Of a stretch of 64,000 nt of DNA, positions 11,830-23,300 are shown piece by piece. Every line of letters begins with the position of its first letter. The stretch's first letter is position 1. The stretch is from Thuidium tamariscinum (taxonomy: Eukaryota > Streptophyta > Bryopsida > Hypnales > Thuidiaceae), in assembly GCA_947034885.2 (NCBI GenBank), contig OX344751.2, positions 682,001 to 746,000 on the forward strand. Direction: 5' to 3'. The translations under genes were made by a program, and so were the position numbers. A model generated the notes under the pieces. The model was given only the letters and a program-made list of their open reading frames with translations. It had not been told where the DNA came from and did no database searches.

Positions 11830-14366
11830 ATTCCATAAATATCTTGTTATTATTCTTGTACATGCCCAGGGATGAAGTTGAATTAGGGATCAAGTGAAAT
11901 TCCGAATAATTTAACTATTGTTAGAGCTTGTGTCAGCACTGCTTTCTAAGATACACCATTTGAGGTCTCTCCAAGTTACCCTTGATGTTGGGAGCATGCC
12001 ATTCTCAAGGGTCCAGCAATGGCAGTATGTTCTTTATGTAAAATTTGTGTTGCTTTCTCCAACATATTGTGCGTCCCCAAAGTGTCAGAAAATGTGATGT
12101 CATGAAGCAGCTATTTTAATTTGAGCATTGTAGTGGACATTGTAGGGTCAAAAGGAGTGTTGGGAAAAATGTTGGGAAAAGGGTTGAAGCAAATGGCCAA
12201 AAAATTGTCTAAATGTTCTTAGATTGTGAAAATCCATGATTCATTTTTGCAGGTCTAAATAGAATCAAAGAATATTTGTCATAGTTGACTTTTAAGAAGA
12301 TTTCCTTGCAACATGTTTTGAAGGATCCAACACCTTAAGAAAAAGGGAATCAACTTTGAGAAGGAAGGTTTATACACATCCTAATTCAAATAAGTGACTA
12401 TAAAAATATGCATTGTACACAATTAGCCATATTGTTAAGGGTTCAATAAAAGTCTTTAAAACTTATTGGGGATCTTTGGGAGGAGAAGTAGGAGAATGTC
12501 CAAGAAATTTGATATTCACAAATTTGAATTTTTGACAAGTTTTTTCACTTCCTTTTTAAATTGAATATTGTTTTTGGACAAGAAATCCCTTTTCAACAAA
12601 TTTCTTGACAATTCAATTGATAGTAGTTGACATGTTGGAAATGATGTTTTTTTGACATTTTTTCTACATTCATTTGGCACTTTACTTTATACTTTTTCAT
12701 CATGTTTTTTCAAGAAGTTTCCCAATATATTGGATTCAACACTTTGGTGACATGCATATATATTTGTGTGTGCGTGCACAGGCCTATATTTCAAATTGTG
12801 TATGACAATCTCTAATACTTAGCATGTACTAAGGGATATGTTAGGGAGATATGGTGTCAAGTAAATTAATTATTAGAGTTGCATTGTAGAAGAAGGAAAG
12901 AATTTTCAAAATATGCAAATAAGTTCTACGTTATATAGGATATTTGGAAAATATTAAAGTTTTTTTAAATTAAATAAAAAAACATTATCATACTTTCTCC
13001 TTTCAAGAAGAAAATCAAATTCTTCTTATAAAATTGAACAATAATTTTGATTGCCAATGATAGTAAAAATAACAATTAGAAATTTTTTTAGGCAATGATG
13101 TTTAAAGCACACTTGTTAATTTATTACTAATGAGATTATGAATTATAATCATTTGTATTTATAATTTTGAAAACCAATTTCAATTTTTAGTTTGAAAAAA
13201 TTTGAATAGATTTTAGATTGAAAAATTTGAATTAGATTTTATAGGACAATCATAGTGCTATTTACTAATGACTAGAAATAAGTAGGAAGTTGAACATAAT
13301 CCTAATCAATGAATGACATTTTGTTGAATCCACCAATCTAACAACTTTGTAAATTTCTTCTCACTAACTCCTCTTCCAATAGGTGTATACTCTATGTAGA
13401 ATTTTGATTCTTTTGGTGTCTTTTGCCTCTCTTCATGAACCAAACTGTGGTCAAGATTTCTAAAAATGTGAAGATGTATTATGAAATGCTACTTAGAACA
13501 ATAATTTAACCTCTAAAAGACCAAGGCCTTTTTTTTGCCAAAAAAACACTCAAAATTGCCTTTCTATTGCAAGAAGTGAAAAAAAGTGGAAATTTTTATT
13601 TTTGGACATCTTACTATAGGACTTACACTTCATTAGCATGAAAATGTATATAACAAATTTTAGAAAGTATAACCACACATAAATTGTATTTAAAGTGAAA
13701 AAAACAAGTTTTTTGGCACATTGCTAAACTATATTTTTAGACTTTGAAACTTCTTAAATTACATTTTTTTTCACTACAAAGTTGTGAGCTTTAAATCTTT
13801 ATAGTGGTACATTCAATTGAGAATTCCAGCAAGGGAAAATAATTCAAAAAAATTTAATTTTCCTTCTTTAAGAAAATTGTTAAGTTTAAGTAGATATGAG
13901 ATAGAAGGAAAATCTAAAGTATTGATATTTGTAAGATGGAATTAGAATGTACTAATCCCAATGGCAAGATTGTTCTAACAAGTAAACTAAATTATGTAGA
14001 ATTTTTCTTTTTTAAATATTATAAAAATTGTAATAAAAAACAAACCATTCAAATTATTTTTTCAAAAAGATGTTTAGATTGCTCAAAAAATAAGATTGTC
14101 TATAACTTTCACATAAATTATTCAAATGAAATGAGTTTAAGCTTTTCATGTATTCAAAAATATAATCTATGAGGAATTTTTTTTTTTTTAAATTCAAAAT
14201 TTTAAAATTGTTTTTTTTGCCTGGTCTCTTATTCTAAACTTATTTAGGCATAACTTTAGTTACTAGGCACCAATTTGGAGAAAAATTGTATTCCCAGGAA
14301 GCTTTTCAATTTTTCAATTTTCAAAAAAAGTTTCAAAAAATCATGACATAAATTGAGATCTTAGGT
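11830..14366. other. 3' flank of the NmrA-like gene and AT-rich intergenic DNA
   Basis: The first few hundred bases are probably the 3' UTR and downstream flank. The rest is AT-rich DNA without a supported gene. The 78-residue frame near 13936 is Lys/Asn/Ile-rich chance coding. Confidence 0.4.
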
Positions 14367-14649
14367 CACTAGGGGAGATTCGAGGGCTCTAGGAGCCTAC
14401 GAGTTTCCACAGCCTGAAATCGTATAATTTGTTGCAGAAACGCAATTTTGCAAAAATCCTACGTGGTTGAGATAGTACCACATCATTAATTTTTGTTTTT
14501 GATTTTTTCTTTTCATATTTCAGGATCCCCCAATTTTTTTATTTTTTTATTTTTTTAAATGTTTGGCCTGATAGCAGCCAACCGTTTCTAAACTAGTTTC
14601 GGGAACAGTCCCAAAACAGCCCTTTAGAGCCCTCAAATCCCCTCTAATG
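14367..14649. mobile_element. Short TIR element (CACTAG...CTAATG family), copy A
   Basis: The ends are inverted repeats: the left end CACTAGGGGAGATTCGAGGG matches the reverse complement of the right end, CATTAGAGGGGATTTGAGGG. A related copy, in inverted orientation relative to this one, is at 24681-24945 and shares internal blocks such as the poly(A/T) tract near GGATCC and the CACGT-containing segment. No clear target duplication was found. Non-coding. Confidence 0.6.
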
Positions 14650-15129
14650 ATATTCATTCATTAATTTGACAATGGTCCTTTGGGGATTAGTAATGTCTCT
14701 AAAACATTCATTTTGAAATATATTCCATGGATCATATTTTTTATGGTTAGACTAGCTAGAATACTATCCAATATTATTTTTTAAATTAAATTTGAAACCC
14801 AAAATCAAAAATTCCTCTTATATTTGCTTATGGATTGAATGTTTGTGATGATCCAAAGACTTTTTTTTTCCTTCATATACAAAATGTTAATTTCAAATCA
14901 TAGTGATTTTCAAAGATTTTTAGTTTAAATTTTCATTGAACTCACTTTTAAAGGGTTATTTCTTGATTTAAGAAAATCACATTTTGTCTAAATACATGTA
15001 TCCACTGAACTATAGAATATTTACAAAGCAAAGCCTCTTCATAATCTACATTATACAAATGTTAAAGAGCTAATATTGGAACCTTCAAAAAATTAGATAG
15101 ATAAAAGAAACTTTTTTGTGTTTAGGATG

Positions 15130-15589
15130 TGTTTGCATTCTACCTTAATACTAAAGCACTCCAACATTGGTATTACTAGAATACATATATTTTTCCAAAA
15201 TTACAAATGTTGAAATATACCAAGTACTTGACCAAGCCAAAATTGAATTGATTCAAATATGGAATTGCAAAGATCAAGTCATAGAATCAAAGAACACAAA
15301 AATTCCAAAAAATCACCATGTCAAGAGAACCTCATTTCAATCCATTCAAACAAAAATTACTCCAAAAATGACAATATTTTGCTTGTAATTGAATTTTGAA
15401 TTCTCCTTTCAAAATTCATAGAAAAATATTGATGATAACACTAATAAATCTAATCATATGGATAGAATCTAAAACTCAAATGCTACAACTTTTATTTGCT
15501 TCTCAATTCCAAAATACTCTTCCAAATAGTACTTTATGATGATTGTTCCAAAGTTGTCAATTTTAGAGATGACTCTAGACGCTTAGGGG
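15130..15589 (-). mobile_element. piggyBac-like MITE, inverted and partly truncated relative of 3530-4029
   Basis: The right end GCGTCTAAGCG-type terminus abuts TTAA at 15590-15593 (plus strand ...CGCTTAGGGG then TTAA). Read in reverse complement it follows the left end of the 3530-4029 element for about 350 bases, including the TAGAATC and AAAATCACCATG blocks. The left boundary near 15130 is not clean, so the element is probably truncated. Confidence 0.5.
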
Positions 15590-16016
15590 TTAAAGGATCA
15601 AGAGCAAACTTTCTTGTTCTAAGAAATTGGCCAAACTTTGTAGAAAAGCCAAAAGACTTTCTAGAATTCCACCTAGAAGTGTTCAATAGTTGCAAGAGGA
15701 GAATCAAAACAATTGACTTAATTGGTAAATTACAAGGAGAGGCCCATGAAAAGTAGGTGAGGCACCCTCTCAACTTCTAGAAATTGGACTTCAGCTTTTA
15801 GTTTGCTTCTAGATGAACAAGGCAATTAGTCAAAGCTACACCTAAAGTATAATTTCTTCATACTCACAAAGAACTTACAGATAATAGATGTTGGTAAAAG
15901 CAATTCCAATTTTGAAGACTTGTAATTGTTTCTTGACTCAGACACAACATGAATGTTTGTCTTCAATGCCAAGGAGACCAAGTATAAGTTACTAGAATCA
16001 AACCAAAACCAAATAC

Positions 16017-16325
16017 TTTACTCCAAATAATTTACGGATGTCCTTATAGCAATGCGAGAGACGTTGAATTTTTTATATTTTTGGCACTTTATGAAGATAC
16101 TCCTAATTTTGACTTGATTCTTTCAATTCATACTTAAATGTGTTCCTGTTGTCAACTTTTTCTCAAGAATGATTTTTTCAAATTTTTGAAAATAATTGTA
16201 AATAATTTTCTAAATTTCAACATCTTCCAAATTTTCTCCAGCTATTTACGAAACTCACCTACACGTACTGTAGTTTACTCCAAATAATTTACGGATGTCC
16301 TTGTAGCAATGCGAGAGACGTGGAA
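16017..16325 (+). repeat. About 50-bp direct repeat, 257 bp apart, upstream of the amidotransferase-like gene
   Basis: A block starting TTTACTCCAAATAATTTACG and ending GCGAGAGACG occurs at 16017-16066 and again at 16274-16321 with one or two differences. The second copy lies about 80 bases before the gene start and is probably in its promoter or 5' leader. A 14-bp micro-tandem (TTGTTTGCAAAGAA) follows at about 16367-16395. Confidence 0.7.
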
Positions 16326-16403
16326 GAGACCTCCATCAAAGGATGCCACAGCTGTGCAGAAGAATTGTTTGCAAAGAATTGTTTGCAAAGAATTGCGTAG
16401 GTG

Positions 16404-18067
16404 ATGGCGCGTCCGAGCCATCTCCTGAAGCTGGCCGTTCTGCAATGCGAGCGCTTGCAGGAGCATTTGGCGCCCTCAGTTTTCCAGCGGACGGGAGGCT
16501 ACCCGCAATTGCTAAAGGAGGCTTTCGCGCAGGTCGCTAATCCGGCTTCCACCGTTTTGCATCCCCAGATCACTGTGTCGCCCTCGATTTCCTTCACGGG
16601 TTAGTATATCCCCCTCAAGCTGCTTCTGCGAGTTCCAATTCTAGCTCAGTTGGCTATGGTTGCTTCAACATATGCGCTTGTTCTTGTTCGATGTCTAATC
16701 GAAATTTGGAATTAGGATTTAGACTAGATAGTGCATTTTGCTTTCCTGATTATGTGTGTTTTGTGGTGTCAGAATTCGACGTGAAGGCCTTTTGCTATCC
16801 GAAGGAGGTGACGGATTTTGATGGTGTCTTGATCACCGGATCGCTCAGTGGAGTGTATGATGGCGATGCTTGGATTGAGCGCTTGCTTCATGTGAGATAC
16901 CCCAACTTCAGGTATTCTTTGTTGTAGTCAATCCATATCAGCGCATTGGGTATTCTTACGGGGCCCTGTGAAATGTAGCTGAAATGGATTAAAGTGCAGC
17001 TGTGAAGAACCGTTTAGATGATATCCGCGTGATCTCTGCAGGAAATTCGAGATCTCGACAGGAAAAGGGTGAAGACGGTCGGCATTAGCTTCGGACACCA
17101 AGCAATTGCGCAGGCCTTGGGTGGTCACGTAGGTCGGAATCCGAAGGTGAATTTTCATCCTAGCCGGTCATGACCTAAAATTATAGTTATGCGTGCGGTT
17201 ATGCTAATTGCAGCGAACTATTCCTCTCCTTTTGTTTTCTGATGCATTCTTGGGGGTTCTCTCTTTAGGGTTCCGAGGTATCTGTGCGAAGCGCATGGGT
17301 GACGAAGGCGGGAGAACAGGTCTTCCTCCCCCCTTTGAATGAATTCCGCCTCCATTACCACCACAATGACGCCATCTTGAAACTGCCACCTGGTTTTCTC
17401 AACTTGGCATCTAACAACGTTACGGAGTTTCAGTCGATTGTGAGTAAAGCCGTCTTCCAATTCCGAGCTATACTTGTCTTCCTTTGTGTGTGGTGGGAAG
17501 TGGGAACCTCAAGCTTGCGTTATAGTGCTTGACTCATTCTGTTCAGATTGATTGAATTGGGGTGTACTACTGACGCCAGTTCATAATCTATGTCCTCTCC
17601 AGTACAAACGACAGCAATTCCTCACGTTTTGTGGGTACGTTTCAATTCGTGGTTTGTGTTTATCATTTACATTTGTAACCTATTTTGTTGGTAACTATGT
17701 TTCAATTCGTGGTTTCTGTTTATTGCTTTTATCAGTACGATCGCATCGACTATTCCTTTATTAGTTGATGGTTATCCTTGAAAGTGTTAATTATTCGTAG
17801 GGTGGTTTAGGTTTCCTCTTCTTCATATGATGGTTGTTGACTAATGCAAAGGCATTCACCTTGTCGGTGGCTTGATCCAGGCACCCTGACTACTCACACA
17901 ACATTGAGGTGTTGGAAAAGTTGCTGGAGTATGACCGTGAGAAGCTGTGGGTGCCCGAGCAGCTTGTGGAACATGGCCTTGACACTCTTTCCCGGCCTAC
18001 AGATTATGAGTGGGTTCTCAAGCAGATCCTGCTATTCTACTACGGTCACTTTGATGAATCCCCATGA
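16404..18067 (+). CDS. Class I glutamine amidotransferase-like protein with Ser in place of the catalytic Cys
   Basis: Six exons, all GT-AG and in phase: 16404-16599, 16773-16891, 17042-17146, 17269-17439, 17603-17634 (32 bp) and 17881-18067; 269 residues, normal for a stand-alone GATase1 domain. Visible in order: FDGVLITGS (oxyanion-side loop), the nucleophile elbow GISFGHQ, a GSEVSV strand, HYHHNDAILKLPPG, and CGHPDYS carrying the last two triad residues. In the family the elbow is G-I/V-C-F-G-H-Q and the last motif is GHPE. Here Cys is Ser (AGC at 17087-17089) and Glu is Asp. This could be an unusual serine hydrolase, a pseudo-enzyme or a decaying gene. An in-frame TAG at 16398-16400 fixes the start. 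The 32-bp micro-exon restores the GHPD frame and supports the model. The nearest relatives I can think of are the stand-alone fungal-type and plant gamma-glutamyl peptidase-like proteins; the substrate is unknown. Confidence 0.85.
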
Positions 18068-20275
18068 CTTCCCTGTTTCGTTTCACGTTCTTTCTGCTGC
18101 TAGAATAGTTTTCGACGAGGATATAGTTTGTATTGGAAGGAGTCCATTTGAACACTTCCTTTTTTCTATTTTTTTTTCTAAAATCGGACTTTCACTTTCG
18201 TTGAGAGGTGTATTTGAACGTATTTTATATGGTGATTATAGCTGGTGTTGCAAGAATTTGGTTGCTCCCGCATGATGCAAAATAGGTCAAGTGTGTTTTT
18301 GCGAGTGCATTTATTTTGGTTACACAGTTATCAAAATTGAATTGTAATACATAAGTTTCATATAATTGGAACCTCCACATTTAAGTTTCTGCAATCACCT
18401 GAATTCTTCAACACTTACAATTTATCAAGTATCAAGAAGGTACATACAATTCAAATAATGTGCTTTGAGTATTGAGTACTTTCATTGTAGTCAACACTGG
18501 ATTTATACATACTAGTGCAGAAGCTTTTTCTACAATTCATTGCAATTTTTCCCTTGGAATCCATCTTTTTCTTGCCACTTTATGGAAGCTTAAGAGATAC
18601 AATCTTTTGTAGTTTCTAAAATACAACTGTATGCTTATATGACATAATTTTCCACCAATTTCATTTTTATGTACTCTATATACTTTAAGAAAGGTCATGG
18701 TTTGTCAAACATATAACCATGCAAATGAATGTGGTATACTATTTTCTATGAATTTCATTTTTATTATTTTTCCACCATCTAAACTTCATTGAGTTTAAAA
18801 AGGATAATTTTGAATTACATAGTTTAATACTTTATATTATATACTTCACATTGATGTTCTTCTATGATCACAATATCTTTCATACCAAAAATTTTGATAG
18901 TTAATAACTAATTTTTTATACATTTTCAAACAACTAAACAAAAAAAATTTGGATTGGACCTTAATAATAATACTCATAATTTTTTTATGTATACTAAATA
19001 AATAGTGATATTCGGGATGAAAATTATGTAATATTAATACTTAGCTTCTTGATTCCTTATCAATAGGCTATAACATTTACAACAATATCATTTACTATAT
19101 ATTTGACAAGATAGTCATTTGACATGTTGCACTTGTAAGACCATTCATGTTTATGTAAATTGGTGCATTTTAGTGAAAGTCTTATTGTCCATTTGGGTGT
19201 GGGAGACTATCCTACCTTTGATTAAGAATGAGGTTCCTTACTTGTGGGCTTTGAAGGATGAGATCCAACCTTTCATTTTGACATGTTCTTAAAATTTTAC
19301 ACTGAGTTGAATTGGATTTGGAGGATCTTCATCCCAATCTAATCACATTCCATTGCTTTAGACAATCATGTGACGTAGTTGTGATAAAAGATTTGGCTAG
19401 CCATAAGCAATCTAAATTGAGCCGATTGGTTCTCTATGTACGAATTCTTTTGTTTTGTTCAGTGCTCAAGGATGAGGACCCTTGAGCGTATCCATTTATT
19501 AATTTTGGCCAATGAATGGATAGGATGGCAACTTCCTAACAAATTGCCTCAAGGGACAAAATTTGTTTGTGGGTAAATTTTTCCTTTGCAACTTCATTTT
19601 TCATCTTTCTATTGACATTTCTCTTGACTTCTTGCTTACTCCTTTGAACCTCATCATTCCAACCCTAATATCCTTTTGCATACACCTTAACCTCCTTCCT
19701 TCTTGTATTTGTAGAATGAATTTTTTAAGTGTTTATTCTAGGTGGCATTAGTTGTAAGAAGATGAAATATTTGCTCTCGTTGTTAGTTACTTATGTCATC
19801 AATTGCCTCATTTTATACAATTACTTGTATTTGTTGTGTGAAGTGTTCAATTTTGTGTCATATAACTAGTCCTATAATCCTTTGCAAAGAATTCAAATTT
19901 TTTTATCAAATATTAACAATATAGTTTATTTTTATTAATTGCATAAATATTACTCCAAAATATCGTACAACTTCTATTGATTACATATTGATTCCAGACT
20001 ATTTTCCATTTTGGTATACAATCACACAATGTTTTAAGATAATTTGAATCATTGTGGAACAATATAGAATAGTTTTCACTTTTATTTACATTTTTCAAAC
20101 CCATTCTCAATTAATTTTCTATCAAAGTGGGATGCTTGGCAATACTTTCAATTTTTTTTGTGATTGTTCTGCAATAATTGTGAATTGTTTTGCAATCACA
20201 AACTTGGTGTTAACTTTTAGAAGCCACATCACAAGTCACAAATGGGACTTTGGTAGAACTGAATTTCCTGACACT
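18068..20275. other. AT-rich intergenic region
   Basis: Downstream flank of the amidotransferase-like gene followed by 2 kb of AT-rich DNA. I see no supported gene, RNA or bounded repeat here. Confidence 0.4.
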
Positions 20276-20277
20276 TA

Positions 20278-20549
20278 AGGTGGGTACACCTAAAAGTGCC
20301 ACTTTTTGGTACAATGCCTAGTAACTATTACTGGTATAATCAAATTTTCATATAATCTTCTTGGCAAGTGAAAGCATGTTCCAATGCACCAAAAAACGCA
20401 GCATTTGGATACAATATGCAAAAGTTATTAATGTTCAAAGTTTGTTTCTAAAAGCGCTCCAGCCAAATAGGTACACAATGGAATTCAGAAATGTACAGAA
20501 ACTATAGATGGCACTTTTAGGTGAGGTGCAATTTTAGGTGTACCCACCT
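20278..20549 (+). mobile_element. Tc1/mariner-like MITE, 272 bp, TSD TA (copy 1)
   Basis: The ends are perfect inverted repeats, AGGTGGGTACACCTAAAA, flanked by TA on each side (20276-20277 and 20550-20551). A related copy at 49604-49876, in inverted orientation, shares the ends and the interior, including GGCAAGTGAAAGCATGTTCC and a TTAATGNTCAAAGTTTGTTT block. A TA duplication with non-coding interior fits the Tc1/mariner (Stowaway-like) class. Confidence 0.85.
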
Positions 20550-20559
20550 TACATCGACA

Positions 20560-21060
20560 ATACGGGAGCCTTCATTTGTTATCATAAGAAGGCTTCACTG
20601 ACATCTACAAGAGTATCCTCATTTGCATCCACAAAAAGGCCCTCATTCACATTTACACCTACGCCCTCATTGGTATTGTCATTTGCATCTTCACTGGCAT
20701 CCACAGGAGGACCCTCATTGACAATAATACCAGGGCCTTCATTGGCATCCTCAAAAGGGCTCTCATTGACATAGAATTGACCCTCGTCATCCCCATTGGC
20801 ATCCACAGGAAGGCTTTCACTTGCATTCATGGGAGGGGCCTCGTTGGCATCCACAAACTGAGGGCCCTCAGTAACATCAACATGAGAGCCTCCATTCGTG
20901 CTGGCATCAACGAGACCCTCATCGTCGGCATCTACAAATGGAGCCTCATTGACAACCAAATTGACAATCGTAGCATCTGTGGACATCCATTCGTCATCAT
21001 CGAAGAATGTTGAAGGCTCGGTAAACGCGAGCTCAGGAAACCGCCTCTCCCCATCAATCC
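20560..21060 (-). repeat. Degenerate minisatellite, open on the minus strand (acidic repeat peptide)
   Basis: Units of roughly 27-33 bases around (T/C)GGCATCCAC(A/G)..(A/G)GGCCCTCATTGAC recur across the region. On the minus strand it is open for 168 codons, giving repeats like VNEGPPVDAN that are very rich in Asp, Glu, Asn and Val. The frame opens without an ATG; the first Met is about residue 35. An AG acceptor-like site precedes it (near 21065), so it could be a 3' exon. It ends 30 bases from the neighbouring MITE. I do not recognise a family. It is either an expanded repeat that happens to be open or a remnant of a low-complexity protein gene. Confidence 0.4.
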
Positions 21061-21089
21061 CTAAACCTGATATATGCAGATAGAACACA

Positions 21090-22167
21090 GCACTTTGACT
21101 TTCCGTGCACTTACTGCATCAGATTTGGTTTAAACTCAGCATTCCCATCCCCAGTACCAAGAAGTGGTAGTCGTTAAAAATTGATTGTCAACCTTCACAG
21201 CCATCTTTTTCAGACGAATGCCAGTTAAAATAATAAGCAAGTTGCATAGAATAATCATATGCATACCCTTTCGTCAGATTATAAGCCTAACCACAATCTA
21301 AGAACAACAGCTAGTTCAATTCATAATACAACTCTGACAATTTAAAAAATATATACATAGACCTAAAGCAGTCCACCGGTTTCCGCAAACCGCCAGTGGA
21401 ATCATTAGATTAACTTCCAAACGCCAGAATTGACTTCCCCAAAAAAACAAAGACAAATAAAGAAGATCATCCATTCGATATTGCAATATCAAGTCCAAAG
21501 ACAGCATCCGGAGAGGTAGCAGGATTTCAAAGATATATATTGCATGACAGAGTAAACAGAGTAAGTAATATATTGCATGACAGCTTCTCATATTCAAGCT
21601 TCACAATACATTAAGCAAATCCAGCAAGCTAAATATATGATACATTACCTACCATCTGATGACCTACAACCTGAGAGCGAAAGGGAAGTGACGAAAGACT
21701 TCTAATATACTTCCAAACCACACGTTCTAGCTTTATCTAACCTCTAAAGCCTCTAAACCCACACTAACTAACCCCAGCTATCTCTCCCGATATACACAGG
21801 TCGCATCAAAGAGTACATCAGCAATTCGATGACTCTACAATTGACCCCAGATGATTAACCCTTCCAATGATCTAATTTCGGTGCTCCAAATAAACAGATG
21901 TCACACTGACTCCTCCGGCTGGCATCACCCCCGCCACCAAATAAACCCACATCCGAAGACCTACATGCTAAATACACCATCCATAGACTCTACAGTGTCT
22001 CTTTGCTTTTGCATACAAAAAAACTCAACTCCCGTCCTTCCAGCAGTTTGCCAGAGCATGATTCAATTCCTTCGGTCCGTCGACCTTGTGTTCCAAGACA
22101 GAAAATAAACCTCCGTAACGCAAGCGACTCGGAAGAATGTGCGTGAGCTCCTAAAATTGCACCAAAA
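21090..22167. other. 3' flank of the RING gene
   Basis: About 1 kb downstream of the RING ligase stop codon. Part of it is presumably the 3' UTR, but no polyadenylation site is assigned. The frames here are short and unconvincing. Confidence 0.4.
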
Positions 22168-22974
22168 TCAAAAGAGGAGGAGGCAGACAATCACAAAAAC
22201 GCCCAGGAGCAGCAGGAGGCGAGAAAGCAGCGCTTCTTGCTGCTGATCTGGGATGATGGGCTGATTAGTATGAATGTGACTGCCAGGCAATCCATTTGTA
22301 GACCCGAGATGGATCCCCGGCCCTCCCCCCATCCCGCTGGCCTCGGGAAAGCCATGCAACTGGAATCCAAAGAGAGATGGAAACAATCCAAATCCGGCGG
22401 AGAGTGTGATGTTACCGAATCGTGCAGTCGCAGCCGGGCCAGCTGAGCCTGCCATGAAATTAAACCCCGGTGGCGGGTATGGATTCTCAGCATGTCGTGC
22501 AGTCTCGGGCCGTTGTCCAGCAGGACGATGTGGAATGCTAAGCCCTGGAACAGCTTTCGTGCGAGGATCGACGCAGTTCACTTTGCCTCTCCCGTACAAG
22601 GGGATCACCTTTTCCTCCTCCACACTGGCCTTGCACACGGGACACTCTTGGCAGATGCTGTGCATCTGCAGCCAACGGTACAGACACGGCCAGCAGAACA
22701 AATGCCCGCAGAGGGTGACCACGGGGTCTTGAGCAAGCTCCAGGCAGATGTTGCAGTCGAAGCTTCCACCTTGGTCGCTGGTGGCCGCGCCACCGGCCGC
22801 GGAAGACTCCTCCCCAGCTGGGCTGGGACCAGCTGCCGCATCTCGGACTCGCGAGCTCGGTCCGTCCTCCCCGTGCGGCTTCATGACGCTGCGCGCCTCA
22901 TGCGCGTTCTCCACGCTGGCGTCTCGACTCCCAGCAGCTCTGGCGGCGTGCACTCCAACCGTGGCTTCGCTCAT
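22168..22974 (-). CDS. RMA-type membrane-anchored RING-HC E3 ubiquitin ligase
   Basis: Single-exon gene, 268 residues. Residues 1-75 are Ala/Ser/Gly-rich and low in complexity. Next comes a C3HC4 RING: FDCNICLELAQDPVVTLCGH, LFCWPCLYRWL and ECPVCKASV supply the eight zinc ligands. The YGRGK segment after the RING is typical of the RMA (RING membrane-anchor) family. The last 20 residues form one hydrophobic segment (LLLLLGVFVIVCLLLF), a C-terminal tail anchor. Plant and animal RMA/RNF5 proteins sit in the ER membrane and ubiquitinate misfolded or trafficking membrane proteins with E2 partners. The start chosen is the ATG at 22972-22974; the open frame extends eight codons further upstream but without an ATG. 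The long frames on the opposite strand are shadows of this GC-rich exon. Confidence 0.93.
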   Translation of the reverse strand: MSEATVGVHAARAAGSRDASVENAHEARSVMKPHGEDGPSSRVRDAAAGPSPAGEESSAAGGAATSDQGGSFDCNICLELAQDPVVTLCGHLFCWPCLYRWLQMHSICQECPVCKASVEEEKVIPLYGRGKVNCVDPRTKAVPGLSIPHRPAGQRPETARHAENPYPPPGFNFMAGSAGPAATARFGNITLSAGFGLFPSLFGFQLHGFPEASGMGGGPGIHLGSTNGLPGSHIHTNQPIIPDQQQEALLSRLLLLLGVFVIVCLLLF

Positions 22975-23300
22975 GCCCGACCGTCGGCGCAACCCCAAAA
23001 ATTGCCAATCAGAAAGAAAAAAAAATCACCAGAACCGAATTGGCGCAAACCCTAAAACTCGAAACGCATCCCAAATCGCCCAAATCACGGACCCATAAAC
23101 CTCTCTTCACAGGGGGCAAAGAAACCAAGACGCTGGAGAAGAGGCGATATTATCCCACGGGCGATGCGATGCGATGCGATGCGATATCTCCACTCCACGA
23201 TAGATTCGAGACTGCTGCAGCAAAAGAGGAGAGACCACCGACAGACAGACCCTAGGGCTCCTTCTTCTTTTTGCTCAAACCCTAAGGAGAGGAAAAGTTG
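22975..23300 (-). promoter_or_regulatory. 5' leader and promoter of the RING ligase gene, two telo-boxes and a (GCGAT)5 repeat
   Basis: Two exact AAACCCTA telo-boxes lie at 23047-23054 and 23277-23284 on the plus strand, opposite to the gene's orientation. A pentanucleotide microsatellite, GCGAT five times, is at 23161-23185. A third partial element (ACCCTAGGG) is near 23250. The arrangement fits a broadly expressed plant promoter. The transcription start is unknown. Confidence 0.5.

Noticed and set aside
22492..23098. Long plus-strand frames opposite the RING ligase
   Set aside because: Shadow frames of a GC-rich coding exon; the minus frame has a full RING, tail anchor and an ATG.
23161..23185. 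(GCGAT)5 as a CRISPR-like or regulatory array
   Set aside because: A plain pentanucleotide microsatellite in a eukaryotic promoter; no spacers.
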